From Blastocystis hominis (lineage: Eukaryota; Sar; Bigyra; Opalinata; Blastocystidae), in contig NW_013171827.1 in the NCBI RefSeq assembly GCF_000151665.1, forward strand, positions 144,001-208,000: a DNA stretch of 64,000 nt. The letters run 5' to 3'. Made by a program: the position numbers and the translations under genes. This document shows positions 36,180 through 47,876 of this stretch, in pieces. Under the pieces are notes generated by a model. That model saw only the letters and a program-made list of their open reading frames with translations. It did no database searches and was not told the origin of the DNA. Within the stretch, counting starts at the first letter, position 1. Every line of letters begins with the position of its first letter.

Positions 36180-38572
36180 ATGGATACTCATCACGAAGAA
36201 TATACTATCAACCCTGAGACTGGACGTAAGGCCAAGATTGGCGCTCAAACCTGGAAACGATTGGCAGCCAAGTACTACATGATTTATGGAAGTTCACAGA
36301 CCATCTATTTTCTAATTCACGAGCGTGTGTGTTAAACAAGGTGTGGGATGAGAATACGAGGTCAATGAAGGTATCAAAGAAACCAAAACTTGTAACTCCT
36401 CGGAAACGAGTTGGTGATGCCAAAAAAGAGCGTAAGTATCTGATTGTGGGAAGCAAGGCATAGAACGAGCGATATCTCGAATATGAGTGGAATGGACATG
36501 AATTCGGTTAGAAGCGAAAACAACCGTTGCCTGAATTCATGAACACGGTCGAAAAGAGACGTCAAACACGACGAAACGTATTCTTCGCTATATTCGATCG
36601 CAAAGTCGCGGAATGACGCTTGTCGGATGTGATCGATTCCTCACTTGGATAAACAATCACGTATTATCACACCATAGATAGGAACATGTACAAGGAATGG
36701 ATGAATATGAAGTGAACCACGAAGGACTTTCGTCTCAAGAACGATGATGACAAGAGACTGTGGGTTCGATTACCAGATGAAAAGAGCGAAGAGGAAGTGG
36801 AACCAATAAACTTGATGATGGATAAGACGGGTGAGTTCAATGAGGTAGCGAAGAAGTACATCATCAGTGGCATGCGCGAGTGCAACCAGCGTTTCATCAT
36901 TATCATGACATACAACCTCATGTGGACACATGCCGGGGAACTCAAGATTTTCAATCTCAGCGGTGATCGATTGGGACACCTTCGCATCATTCACTAAAAT
37001 TGCATCGACGAGTGGTTGGAAGATTATCTGAAATGGTACAGAAATGTCGTGGAGGAACAAGAGACGGAAGGAAGTGGTTTTTATTTATACTCTAGTTGGA
37101 TCGGTTTCCATGTCGAGATGTTCCCACTTCGCTCATTTGTAGGTTACAAACACCACACACCTTTGATCCTTGGACTCATGGTGACTAATCCCAATATCGA
37201 TGACAACTGATGCTTGCAACGGTGTCTCATCCTGGCAAGTGAAGGCGGACACAAGATAATTGCAAATCGTAAGATGGGTGATGCAAGCGTGTACAACAAG
37301 TGGTGGAAACAACCCGACAAGTATAAGGTATTCGGGGTCACCATTCATGAGGTGGAGGAAGCAATGGGCATTTGTGATAACAAGGTATTCGATCAAAGTG
37401 AAGAGAAATTCGCGAGATTGGCAAAATTGTTGAAAGTCTCTCTCAATGTCTTCGAAATCACTCTGTTGCCTGGATATGATGACTACTCCAAGGACAAGTT
37501 CATTCTCTTCACTTGTTCTTAAGTGTACAATAGAGGAAGGGAAAGGAGGTGTTTTCTCCCTCTGCATCCTAGACGATCAGAATCTCCTTCAGCCTACACC
37601 CATACACTTCTTGTACACCAAGGACTTGAGCGATTTCAAACATCGCATCTTTCGTCAGAGTGATGCAAAGAATTCTAATCTCGCAAGAAACGTGAAGCGC
37701 AAGTTCTGTGACTTCCTTGGATCACATAGAGCTGCCCAAAATTATGAAGTGCAGGCAAATAACGAACAGATGGATGATCGTGATCAATACGAGTTGTCGA
37801 GTGAAGATACACGTCCTCAATTCGAAATGTCAGCACCTGTCGTCGTGTATGCTGACTTCGAGTTATCCATTGATGACAAGAACAAGCACAAACCCATCAT
37901 GCTGTCTTGCTTGGTCGTGTCACGCATTCCAGCCATCCAGACTCAACTGCAGTTCTTCCACGCACCACAGGAGGAAGAGAGCGACCTTCGTCCTTTCATA
38001 AAATACTTGATTCGATTGCAAGTGAGTGTAAAGAAGTACCTCTTCGATGAATTACCCCTCGAGAACACTCCCGAAATCAAGAGAGATTATCAGTCTACGT
38101 CTGTGTGTCCATTTTGTTGCAAGAAACTCGAGGACGACAAGGTGAAACATCATGCACATGTGGCAGGGAGTATTCGAATGGCGTCGAGACCCGTTTCTAC
38201 GAGGCTGGGCAGTTTATCGGCACCTGTTGTACCAAGTGCAATCTACAACTCTCATTCAACAAGAAGAACTATCGTTTGCCCGTGTACTTCCACAATGGAT
38301 CGCACTACGATTTCACATTCATCATGAAGCTCATCGCGACGATGCCTGGCGGGAATCTCGAAGTCATTCCAACCACCGAGGACAAGGAGATGCAGATTGA
38401 GTACAATGGCATTCAATTCAAGGACTCGTTGAAACTCATCAGCAGTCCTCTCAGATCGATCGTTGCACAGACACTCGGAGGGAACTTGGACATCTACGTG
38501 CACACCAAAACTCAACTCAGGAAGTATTACGAGTCGCGGAGCAAGCAATGGAGTGACCTCTCTTTACCATAG
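36180..38572 (+). pseudogene. Protein-primed family B DNA polymerase, N-terminal half
   Basis: Starts MDTHHEEYTINPETGRKAKIG, a short NPxTGRxIKxG motif also seen in large-DNA-virus and Polinton proteins. After several stops comes a region with DKFILF, then exonuclease motif I VVYADFELS (near 37,845), a Cys insert (CPFCCKKL ... GTCCTKCNLQL) and exonuclease motif II FHNGSHYDFTFI (near 38,290). The Cys insert within the exonuclease region is typical of Maverick/Polinton polymerases. The gene is cut at 38,572, directly before the element terminus, so palm motifs A, B and C are missing. In-frame TGA and frame changes (for example 37,208 and 37,520) mark it as dead. Confidence 0.8.
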
Positions 38573-38655
38573 ATAGTGGGGGTGAGCAAAATAAGCCAAG
38601 GTTAACATTTTCGCGCAATTTACGTCAATGCATAACTACTCAATATTTAAATATA

Positions 38656-38940
38656 TAAATATAATTCTAATGGGAATAAGTCAGTAGACAGAGAATGAGT
38701 ATGAAAAGGTAAAATTGTTTTGAAAGTGAGAGTATAGCGAATTGGAGGATGAATGGACCCTAATTTGTCAGTATGAAATCCATGTTGCGATATATGATAT
38801 ATTATGTCTAACTCGATGATTTCTTACTACATTTCTCGAAATGTGAATGGAATAACAAATGTGAGTGGAGGATCTTAAAGTATAATGATATTTTGGGACT
38901 TCGTATTCTATAAGTATTGGTGGATTTCTATTTCTAGAAG
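38656..38940. repeat. Palindrome left arm, inner part
   Basis: Reverse complement of about 41,041-41,425, continuing the outer left arm after the inserted element A. Between the two inner segments the right arm has 113 extra bases (41,092-41,204). Confidence 0.9.
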
Positions 38941-41040
38941 GAGAGTAATCTCCAAAAGAAGAGTACAAACTTCGTTCTATAGGCACAAATTGTTGAGTGG
39001 ATAAGGTTATGGGTGGATAGTGTTAGACTCAAAAGAAAATAGTATTTTACTTTAAAGTCTAATACTTGAAATATCACTTACAACTAAAGCATTAGTTAGT
39101 AGAAATAAAGGATCTGTCGCATGTACCAATTGTTCCTGTAATTCATACCGTTCTTTTCCAATTTGAAGATATTATGTTATATTAATGCAGTCTATTGTTC
39201 TCACTATGATACTGACATCTCTATTGGAAAAACTCTAATTTATCAATTCTCCCATGACCCTTATAATTCATGCATATTTTACTGTTTTTTATCAATATAT
39301 ATATATGTATGTATATTTTGGTATATTCTGAGGGAGTTAAGAGTAAATCAGTGAGTTCATTATTTATCGTAGTTTAGTTAATTAGAATGATGTTGTGTAT
39401 TAATTACTGATAAAGTTAATAAGCTAAGGCAATCGATCATAAACGAAGACTATATCTCAAGGATTATAAAACCGAAATTTGTTTTCGAAAGATGGCAAAC
39501 TCATACTTGGATTTCCTTTTGAGGGAAAGAAAACTAGGCACATTTTCTAATCACAGCAAATGAAACTGAATTGATTGAATGGCCAGATGAAAGGAATTAA
39601 CTTGATAGTGTAAAGCCGAACATGCATTCAAGAAAGAAATGATACGCTATTTGTCACTATACACATTGATGATAAAAAACAATAGTCTATTCGAGAAAAG
39701 CGAATTATCAAGTGCTTATGACTATTAATATGTGACAAGTGATAATATGGATACAATAACAAGAGTAATTATCACTGATTCAAAAGGACATTTAAAATGG
39801 AAAATGGAAATGGGTGAAGTGCAAAGAGTAATGAATTAGAAAGAGGAAGAGTATAAAGATACAAGATTCGAAGAACTGTAATACTATAACGAAATCATAA
39901 AACACTATATATTTAACATAACTATAATTGTGTTGTATACTTTATTTAAACGATGCAAAATGAAAAATAAGAATATTGATGAAGGATAGGATTTCATTAT
40001 CATTTAAGGCAAGGCAGATAATAGACTATATATATCCATTCAAATTATACACCATCTATCTATTCAAGTATCCACACATTACAATTCGTATTACTGTTCT
40101 CGCATCAAATGATACACTACGATAAACTATTATTGATTAAGCGAATTCATCTGTTATGAAATAGGGTTTAATATCAATACAAAAGTAAAGAGTCTAATAG
40201 GTTAATGTTTTTTTAATTTTTGTTAGATCAATGCTTCATCATAATCAGCATTTACAACAAAAACAGGTGATATCATTTGAAAACTTTGATTATACCCTCT
40301 TTATCATTCTTGTAATATGTCGATTTTATTCACGCACTGATCCTGCATGTTTTCTGATTTCACATCTCGATAATGTGGCACATTCATACTCACTTAATTC
40401 GTCTTTCTTTACCTATTAGTCTTATGTCCTTTTCATTCCATTCTACTCCACTCCACTCCACTCATATTCAAAATAGCGATCATTCCACAACTGCAACCAA
40501 AAAAGATCTTCTTCGTACATATAAAGGATCTATTATTTGATATCTACACTCAACATTCCTTCAATATTTTGTGGACCTAAGTACAAATGGCATAATTCAA
40601 TCAAATAGAAGTCCTTCTTTTGTAGTATTGTATCTCCTAAATAGTCTATTATTGGAGAGAGTACCATTAACAGTTTTACTTCTAGTTACTGGATTCGATG
40701 TATAGTTCATCATCATATATTATTACTTATAATATATGATGAATTAAATAAATGCAAAATGGCTATCATTACATCAGAGCAAACTCGATTATTATTTGCC
40801 TCTCTCAAATAACTTTGAATTATTTATAATGATAACTACCATATAATAATGCTTTTTCCATAAATGAAACAAGAAACATTAGGAACGAGAGCTTATCCAT
40901 CAATAGTTTTCAGAAAAGATGAATACTACTAGAGAGAATAGTAGAGTAGTTCCAAGGAATAAAATCGTATAATTGACACAGTATATTATATGGATTATAC
41001 TGCAATTCGGCTCACCAAGCTTCATCTTTAGCATACTCAC
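38941..41040. other. Palindrome centre, AT-rich, no gene
   Basis: About 2.1 kb of very AT-rich DNA with dense stops in all frames. No conserved motif, intron pattern or protein similarity seen. No clear inverted match between its halves. Confidence 0.6.
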
Positions 41041-44000
41041 AAATATTCACCAATAATTATAGAATACGAAGTCCCAAAATAGTATTATAGTCCAAGGCAG
41101 TAAGGTATGGACGTAACAGGCGGTCAACGGCCTGCTCAAGATCTCCTGTAGGTCAATAATTTGTTTGTTTCTTTGATTGTTAAAATAATTAATTTACTCT
41201 AAGATCCTCCACTCACATTTGTTATTCCATTCACATTTCGAGAAATGTAGTAAGAAATCATCGAGTTAGACATAATATATCATATATCGCAATATGGATT
41301 TCATACTGACAAAATAGGGTCCATTTATCCTCCAATTCGCTATACTCTCACTTTCAAAACAATTTTACCTTTTCATACTCATTCTCTGTCTACTGACTTA
41401 TTCCCATTAGAATTATTATTATAGATTAATAATAGAAGTCTTAGGTATAGTAATTCCATTATCATCATAGTTCGGGTTTTTCTCAAATAGTATTTCAAAT
41501 ATATGCTTTGTGTTTTTATCTCTCTTTCCATATATATATATATATCATTTCGAATAGTCTTTAAGAATATCAAGTCAAATAGATATCTTCCCTCCCAATC
41601 CTTTTTCTGTTCTATTCTATTCTGTTCTATTCTATTATTTACATTCTATTTCAAATAGTCTATTCCAGTTATATACAAAAGGAATTAGAAAACTTTGGTT
41701 AAAAGTTTATAACCATTACTCTATTGTATATATCGTTCTCACCATCATTCATATTTACTGTTTTAGACACACTTCTACTTCGAGAAACAGTACTACTACT
41801 CGAACTGTGAATAAACTAGTATACGATAAGAATGATAGATGAATGGGCTAATTAAACATCAATTACTAACACTTCTCAACTTCAAACTACCAAATAACCT
41901 CTTTCATATACTCATAGAAATCAGAGGTATTTAGTCATTCATTTCTTCTTAGCAATATAACGGTTCTGCCAATTTCCTTTGCTATTTATGAGAACGTTTA
42001 GATATGGTAATAAACCAATCAAATAACAGTATATTTAATTAAGAGCTTTGTTAGTTTATACCACATAAATTAGTTTTCCACAGTGTTATGAAGTCTTTTC
42101 TGTGTGCTGTGCTTATTACTCAGCTGGTCTTAGCTGTTGTTGCTCAGAGTAGTGTTTTTGTTTCTTTGTGATTTTAGGTTCTGAGTGTGGTGAAGGTTTT
42201 ATGTCTGTGACTTTTACGAAACTGGAAGGTGAGGAGCGTTGTGAGGTGCGTCTTTCTGATGCTTCTGAAAAGACTGATGGACTTGTGTTGATTGAGAAGC
42301 TGACTTATGCTGCTGCTTATTGTCTGAACCCTGGATACTATTATATTAAGTGCAGAGCTCCTGCTGTGGTGAATGTGAAGTATCTGACTTTTAACAAGAA
42401 CTATGATCTTGATGCTTCCAACGTCAACAGCGTGTTCCTGAAGTTGGACTATGTGACTGAGAGCTGGACTAGTGTCCCCGACAGCCACACGAAGCCTGAC
42501 CTCGATAAGAGCAAGCCTCTTACTGGCAAGCCTGCTTACCCCACTGATCCTACCAACGAGAAGGACGATTTCCCTTGCACTGAGGATGGTTATTTGAAGT
42601 ATCTGGATAAGTGGGACTATTCCATGAAGTGCACTTCTCGTGATAAGACGTCTGCTGAGTTCAAGAAGCGTCTGGAGTACTTCCAGGATTCTTGCGAGAA
42701 GATCCATGACTGGAACACTCGTGACAAGTATGTGATGGAGTTCACTTTCTATGCTGATTGGCATCCTGATGAGTTCGAGGAGATTACGACGACCAAGCAG
42801 CGTTACTCTGGTATTCAGACTCCTGTTCCTGCTAGAACCCCTGTTCACAACAATTCGAATCTCCGTTATCTGATGCCTTCTCTGGATCCTTGTGATGAGG
42901 TTTACACTTTCGATGCTCCCGAGGTTACTCGTCGTTTGGCTGACCAGACGACTCTGAGAGAGTACATTTGCAAGCCTCAGAACTGCTCTGTGACTTGGGC
43001 TTTCGCTGTGAGTACTTCGATTGAGTACGCTATTAAGAAGCTGTACTTCGAGGAGTACGATCAGATTGTGGAGGTGGCTCTTTCTGCTCAGGAGTTGATT
43101 GATTGCGTTGGTAAGGAGCACGGAGTGACTGATACTTGCGAGGGTCTTCCTATTGCTTGGGGATTTGATTATGTGTTTGATAATGGTATTGCTTATCGTC
43201 AATTCTACAGACACACCAACTATGAGGGAGATGTTTGCAAGGAAGTTGATGACGTCAACAAGTATCACATTGCTGGATATGAGAAGCCTTCTACTTACAA
43301 CAAGTGGGGTTTGATGGAATTGGTGATGAAGGGACCTACTGCTGTGACTCTGGGTCTGGATCCTGAGTTCTTCCAGTACTACCGTAATGATCGTGAGGAG
43401 GGTCCTTATTTCGATACCGCTTATTGGAGACCTTCTGTGTATGGTGTTGTGGTGGAGTACAAGCAGTATGCTGTGGATGGTGAGCCTGAGTTTGCTGAGT
43501 GGCCTTTCTTCGCTATTGAGGCTAGACTTCGTGCTTGCGATTCGTTCGTGTTCCGTTTGCCGATTCGTGAGACTGAGGCTGATGCGAATATTGCTGGTAT
43601 TGCTGGATTCGCTATTCGTCCGATTGTGAGCGAGCTTCTTCCTACTCCTGAGCCTCCCACTGTTCCTCCCACTCCTACTCCTACTCCGACCCCTACTCCT
43701 ACTCCTACCACTACCCCGACTCCTACTCCCACTCCTACGCCTACCACTACTCCCACTCCGACCCCCACTCCGACCCCGACCCCCACTCCGACCCCCACCG
43801 CTACGCCTACCCCCACTCCTACCCCCACTCCCGAGCCTTGGTTCCCTATCTACGATCCTTTCATTCTGGGAGATAACTGCAACTATGTGACTCCTGATGT
43901 TTGCAAGCAGGAGATTATTTCTGAGACCAATGTAACCCGTCTGTATCTGGCTATTCGTGATGCTTATCCTACGAAGGCTTTGGCTCATACTCGTGTGATT

Positions 44001-44770
44001 GATCTTTCCGGAGTGGATAAGATTAATATTCAGTTGTGGATTGATTCTTTGGGCAAGCAGGTTAAGAATGAGGCTCCTATTGATCTCTACATCATGAACG
44101 ATCCTATTAAGGGTCGTACGATCAGTACTGAGCTTGCTCTGCTGCACTTGAAACTTGCGCAGTTCACTCGTCCTCGTATTCTGTACATTGGTGACGGAAC
44201 TCTGTACCGTGAAGGATTCCTGGAAGTGTTACAAGACCTGAAGACTAATGGCGGAAAAGATTGGTATTTGAATTTGGAGGAGCTCCATGTTGTGAAGAAC
44301 TACATTGCTACTTACGATTATGCGATGGATGGTCAGAAGCCTGGTTATGCCGCGAATCTTACTAGAGATATTGTTGATTTGCTGTATGAGATGTGTACTG
44401 ATGATGTTCATTTCCCTAAGCTGCGTTACATTAACCTGAACATGAACGGATACAACTTGGTGGGAGCTGCTACTTTCGCTGAGGAGTTGATCAATGCTTG
44501 CCCTGAAACTGGTGTGACCATTGAGGCTGCTGAGGTTTTGGTGAAGTATCCTGTGTTCTGCGTGGATGACAGCGCTTTCCAGTCTCAGACGATGACCAGA
44601 ACTTACTACTACGATATGAATGATGTGAAGGATGCTGCTCAGTGCCGTTTCAACTGGAATTGGGAGGTGACTGGTTCCTTCAACAATGATATCACTGGAC
44701 CTTATCCTCTGCCTTCTACTCCTAACTGCCCTGGATATGAAACTCCTACTACGATTGGACCTTCTTCTCC
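41041..44770. repeat. Palindrome right arm with empty target site
   Basis: Carries the second pseudopeptidase gene and its upstream flank. At about 41,418-41,452 it keeps roughly 35 bp (reads AGATTAATAATAG...) where the left arm has 6.4 kb of element A. This is therefore the uninterrupted state of the same locus. Confidence 0.92.
41092..41204. other. 113-bp insertion in right arm resembling a gene 3' end
   Basis: Absent from the left arm. It is GC-richer than its surroundings, and reading plus it has a short open stretch ending TAA followed by T and TTGTTTGTTTC, like a host transcript terminus. The source gene is not in this window. Confidence 0.5.
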
Positions 44771-44780
44771 TACTCCTTAA
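42088..44780 (+). CDS. Secreted papain-fold pseudopeptidase, right palindrome copy
   Basis: Same architecture as the left copy: signal peptide, 29-nt intron at 42,149-42,177, N-domain, I29-like propeptide, C1A fold with CSVTWAF, Pro-Thr repeat (43,660-43,835, shorter than in the left copy and with Thr-Thr and Ala interruptions) and leucine-rich C-domain. The active-site Cys, His and Asn are replaced exactly as in the left copy, so the loss predates the duplication. It ends ...GYETPTTIGPSSPTP with encoded TAA and TGTTTGTT 11 bases later; this is the complete 3' end that the left copy lacks. Likely secreted; possible roles are binding substrate or inhibitors, or adhesion. That part is inference. 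Confidence 0.87.
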
Positions 44781-44875
44781 GTGAATTTGCCTGTTTGTTA
44801 ATAAATAATAATACTAATAATATTATCTTGTTGTAGCAAAGTTCACTTATAAATAGTCTGCTTTCTGTTAGAAGG

Positions 44876-45321
44876 ATGCGCCATTTCTTGTATGACTGAT
44901 CACTTTTAGTCCCTTTCTGTTTCCTTGCACAGCATTCGATGTACTTCATGCACTATCCCAAACGCGGAACTCTTCAATGGCGCAAATCATAATTTTGGAA
45001 TCAATGAAAGTTCGATCGTCGGTCAAGCTCTTATGTGATTGTTGCCAGGTACGTCTTTGCTTTGGGATGCATTTTGACCTAACCTCTGAAGTATGTGAAG
45101 AGAAAGGGAAGGGTGTATGTGATTTGTAAAAAGAACCCTCGACACAAGCAGCGACAGGGATACCACACAGTTTCTGAAGCGTTTCGTCCAACGTGTGCAC
45201 CATCTGCTTTTAGTCAAGGTAGCTATAAAACCGTGTTGATAATTGTGCAGAGCTGAATCCTATTCGTGGGAGAATCCAGAATTGTTTGGAGTTTCTGCGA
45301 TCGATGCGATTACCTTTTTAA
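44876..45321 (+). CDS. Mitochondrial ribosomal protein bL36m
   Basis: The core [13 protein letters not shown] ... [23 protein letters not shown] is bacterial-type L36 with the zinc-site cysteines and the signature RHKQRQG. It is preceded by about 45 residues, poor in acid and rich in Phe, Ser and Arg, that could serve as organelle presequence. It is followed by a C-terminal extension of about 45 residues. Introns: about 20 nt near 44,890, 43 nt after the Cys-Cys-Gln codons, and 32 nt near 45,220. TAA 45,319-45,321 is encoded, with TTGTTTGTT five bases downstream. It assembles into the organellar large ribosomal subunit. The first intron is short and uncertain. Confidence 0.85.
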
Positions 45322-45607
45322 CCTTGTTTGTTGGGAGAATAGAGAAAAGGAATTTTCTCGAAGTTGTTGCTTGCCTTCTCGAAGGTGTTGCTAGCCTTCT
45401 CGAAGGTGTTGCTTGCCTTCCCTCTCCTCTCCGTTTTCCTTCAGAGTGTTCATTCTAGTGTTATGCTCTCCATGCCATCCATCGCCCAAACGCGTTGAAG
45501 AGAGTTCGTCCGTTGTGTATTTCACAAACACCCCACAGCATTACAGCATTACAGCACCACAGCACCACAGCACCACAGCACACCCCACCTCATACGCCCG
45601 GCCCAAA
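45322..45607. repeat. Intergenic region with two tandem repeats
   Basis: About three units of a 21-bp repeat (CCTTCTCGAAGGTGTTGCT-type) span 45,358-45,421. At 45,538-45,582 there are 9-bp units alternating between CATTACAG(A) and CACCACAG types. No gene supported; the short frames across the 21-bp repeat are repeat-derived. Confidence 0.8.
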
Positions 45608-47584
45608 TCACGCAGGCATCGTACTGTCATACGTCCTTGGCATTTTATGAACGATAAAATAGTTCTTCATGATCAGAATGGAGATGCCACTATCGAACCA
45701 CTTGCATGCATCCTCGCTCACCATTCTGCTACTTTCGGCGATATTGCTTCCAGCAATGAGCAGTGTGTTCCCCTCCGACCTCCGAAGCGCGTTGCAAATG
45801 AACGGTTTGGCGATGTAGCCCATCAAGATGGGCTTTTCCCACCTCACGCTGTGCGTGCAGATCCCGCAGGTCTCCGTGTTTCCAAAGATAATACTCACCG
45901 GAACGCCCAGCATGCGGGACCTAGACGTCAGCGGCCCCGCCGGGCGCTGCCTACAGCAAGCGATGGCCGTCCTGGCTGAGCGGGCGATAGCTGTAGAAGG
46001 AGAGCGCGAGCCGCAGATTGTCGCCGAGGAGCTCGGAGATGCGGCGCTGGCGCACGAATTTGAAGTACTGGGTGTTGGCGAGAAGGCGGCGGAGCGGCGC
46101 GAGGAGGAAGGAGGTGATGGGCGTGGCCTTGAGGATGGCGAGCAGCTCGTTGAAGATCTGGAAGTAGGAGTTGTTGCTGGCGGAGAGGATCGTGGGCTGC
46201 AGCGAGCCGCAGACTTCCAGCACGCGGTTGGTGAAGGAGAACTGCCCGCCGCAGAGCATGGTGGCGACGAGGAGCGTGAAGGTGGAGGCGATGGAGATGG
46301 GCTCGGCGAGCACGACGTCCTTCTCGCTAGATCTCAGCGCCCGGACGAGTGAAGACGTCATGGAGTACTCGAGGACCAGCGCGGACGCCGCGGCGACGAT
46401 GTTGCGATGGGTGAGCGCGATGGGCTCTTTGTTGCTGTTGTACACGATCAGCGCCGGCGCGTCGCGAAGATCGGCGCGCGCTTCCAGCGTGGGATGGACT
46501 TCTACGCGGTCAGAGATCCTCCCGAAGAAAGAACGAACCAGTGTTCTGGTAGTTGTAGATTTCGTGGCTCAGACTCACGAGAGCCAGGTCGTACTCCTGC
46601 ATGAGCGTTTCTTCGGCGCGGGCATTGCCGCCCATGTCCGACTTCTCGATGAGGTCTTCGTCGGTGTAGAGAACGACGCGGAGATCGCGGCAGAAGCCGA
46701 TGTTGAGCGTGTCTTCGAGCTGCACGAGCCGCGAATGCTTGGTGAGGAGCACTTCGCAGTGCTGCTCTTCCAAGATGCGAGACACCGTCGCCAGCTCTTC
46801 GTCCTGCGGAATCAGCACGGTGGATCGACCGATGGAGGCGAGGCCCAGGATGGCTAGAAGGGAACCGAGTCGATGATTGCGGCTACTGCAGCACTTGATG
46901 GAGCTGAAGTCGCCGATGATGCAGAGGGGCGCGTTGGTGCGGGAATACTTCATGGCGATGTTGGCGATGGTTTCTGACAGACGGAGAACCTGAAATGGAA
47001 GAGGAGAAGCGAGGAATGTACGTCGTTATAGGAGAGCCATTGTTTTCGTGTGTGAATCGCTTCCTTGGTTCCGTACTGGGCGAAGCGGCTACAGATGACG
47101 GGAAAAAGAGAGAGAGTTGCTTGCGAATGTCGGTCAGTGTGTGGATCTCTGGATCAATGGTTTCGAAGCACTGCTCTTCCGGGTTGCAGGTGACTGAGTC
47201 CTTCACAAACTTTCCATGGGAGAATACAGGATGAGGATTCCGATCATCACATTCTATCTTGTACATCATCCACTGGCATAAGTAGGCCACAAAGCCAGTG
47301 AATGTTATCAAGTATACACAAAAAGGGAGGTTGGCTCTTAAAGGAGACTTCAGAAACAGTGAATAAGTATTCAGCAAATTCCGGAAATTCTCTAGATTCC
47401 ACTCAAAAGCGTCTTCCACAAGATTCCAAGGATTCACCTAATGCGTCAGAAGTTCGACGAAATGACGAACAAGCTTGCTCAGGTCAAGTGAGGCGTACAT
47501 GAAAAGTGATGTATAGACCACCCAGATACACATCACAACGATCCACATCAACAAGTACTTAACAAAATGAACTTGAGTCACCAT
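45608..47584 (-). CDS. Diverged acyl-CoA-synthetase-like protein, probably inactive
   Basis: Begins with a membrane segment (YLLMWIVVMCIWVVYTSLF) and a second hydrophobic stretch (VYLITFTGFVAYLC). The overall order follows long-chain acyl-CoA synthetases: an N-domain (LAILGLASIGRSTVLIPQDEE), the block LTHRNIVAAASAL, GGQFSF, a Pro-Thr substrate region and FGNTETCGI in place of YGxTE. Key residues are missing. The P-loop YTSGTTGxPKG reads YNSNKEP, and the TGD motif reads FDSG. The frame ends before the C-terminal lid domain at TGA 45,608. Introns of 33, 32 and 37 nt. The open frame suggests a kept but non-catalytic product, or a recent loss. Confidence 0.65.
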
Positions 47585-47876
47585 GTGCAGTCAACTCAAT
47601 AACATAAAGAAAAAGACACTTTGGAAAAATCTATGAGGAAGTGGAGTGGGCAGAATCCTGCCCGAAAGGAAGTGGAGAGAGGGAGATTTGATTCGGAGGA
47701 ATTTGCGTGTTCTGGAGAAGATTGCGAATTGAAACGAAAGGGAGTGGAAAACGACGTGCTTTGTATATTTGGGAGGGGGGAAGGCTATATGTTGGGCTAA
47801 TATACACGAGGTGATTGTGTTTTGGAAGAAGGGAAGAGGGAGGGGAGGGTGAATAGCAGTGGGATGGATTTGAAAA
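47585..47876. other. Upstream region of the synthetase-like gene
   Basis: Purine-rich (GAAAGGAAGTGGAGAGAGGGAG) and without open frames of note. It ends where fragment B's terminus begins. Confidence 0.4.

Larger units (their letters stand above)
32231..38655. mobile_element. Polinton/Maverick-like relic, element A
   Basis: Inserted in the left palindrome arm: arm sequence stops at 32,230 and resumes at about 38,655, while the right arm is continuous across the same point. Short inverted termini (ATTGCGCGAAAA) lie at 32,264-32,275 and 38,608-38,619, and CTATGGTAAA(T/G)AGAG occurs inside both ends. The contents in order are: structural-protein gene, DDE integrase, minus-strand ORFs, a small plus ORF, and the N-terminal half of a protein-primed family B DNA polymerase. 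No FtsK-type ATPase, protease or major capsid gene was seen. Many stops and frame breaks show that it is dead. Confidence 0.85.

Noticed and set aside
33362-37210. TGA read as Trp or Arg by an altered genetic code in element A
   Set aside because: Copy C has CGA at the same positions, and host genes use TGA as stop (topoisomerase, UFM1). Mutation explains it.
41092-41204. tRNA-like fragment in the palindrome insertion
   Set aside because: No acceptor stem, T-loop consensus or cloverleaf could be drawn.
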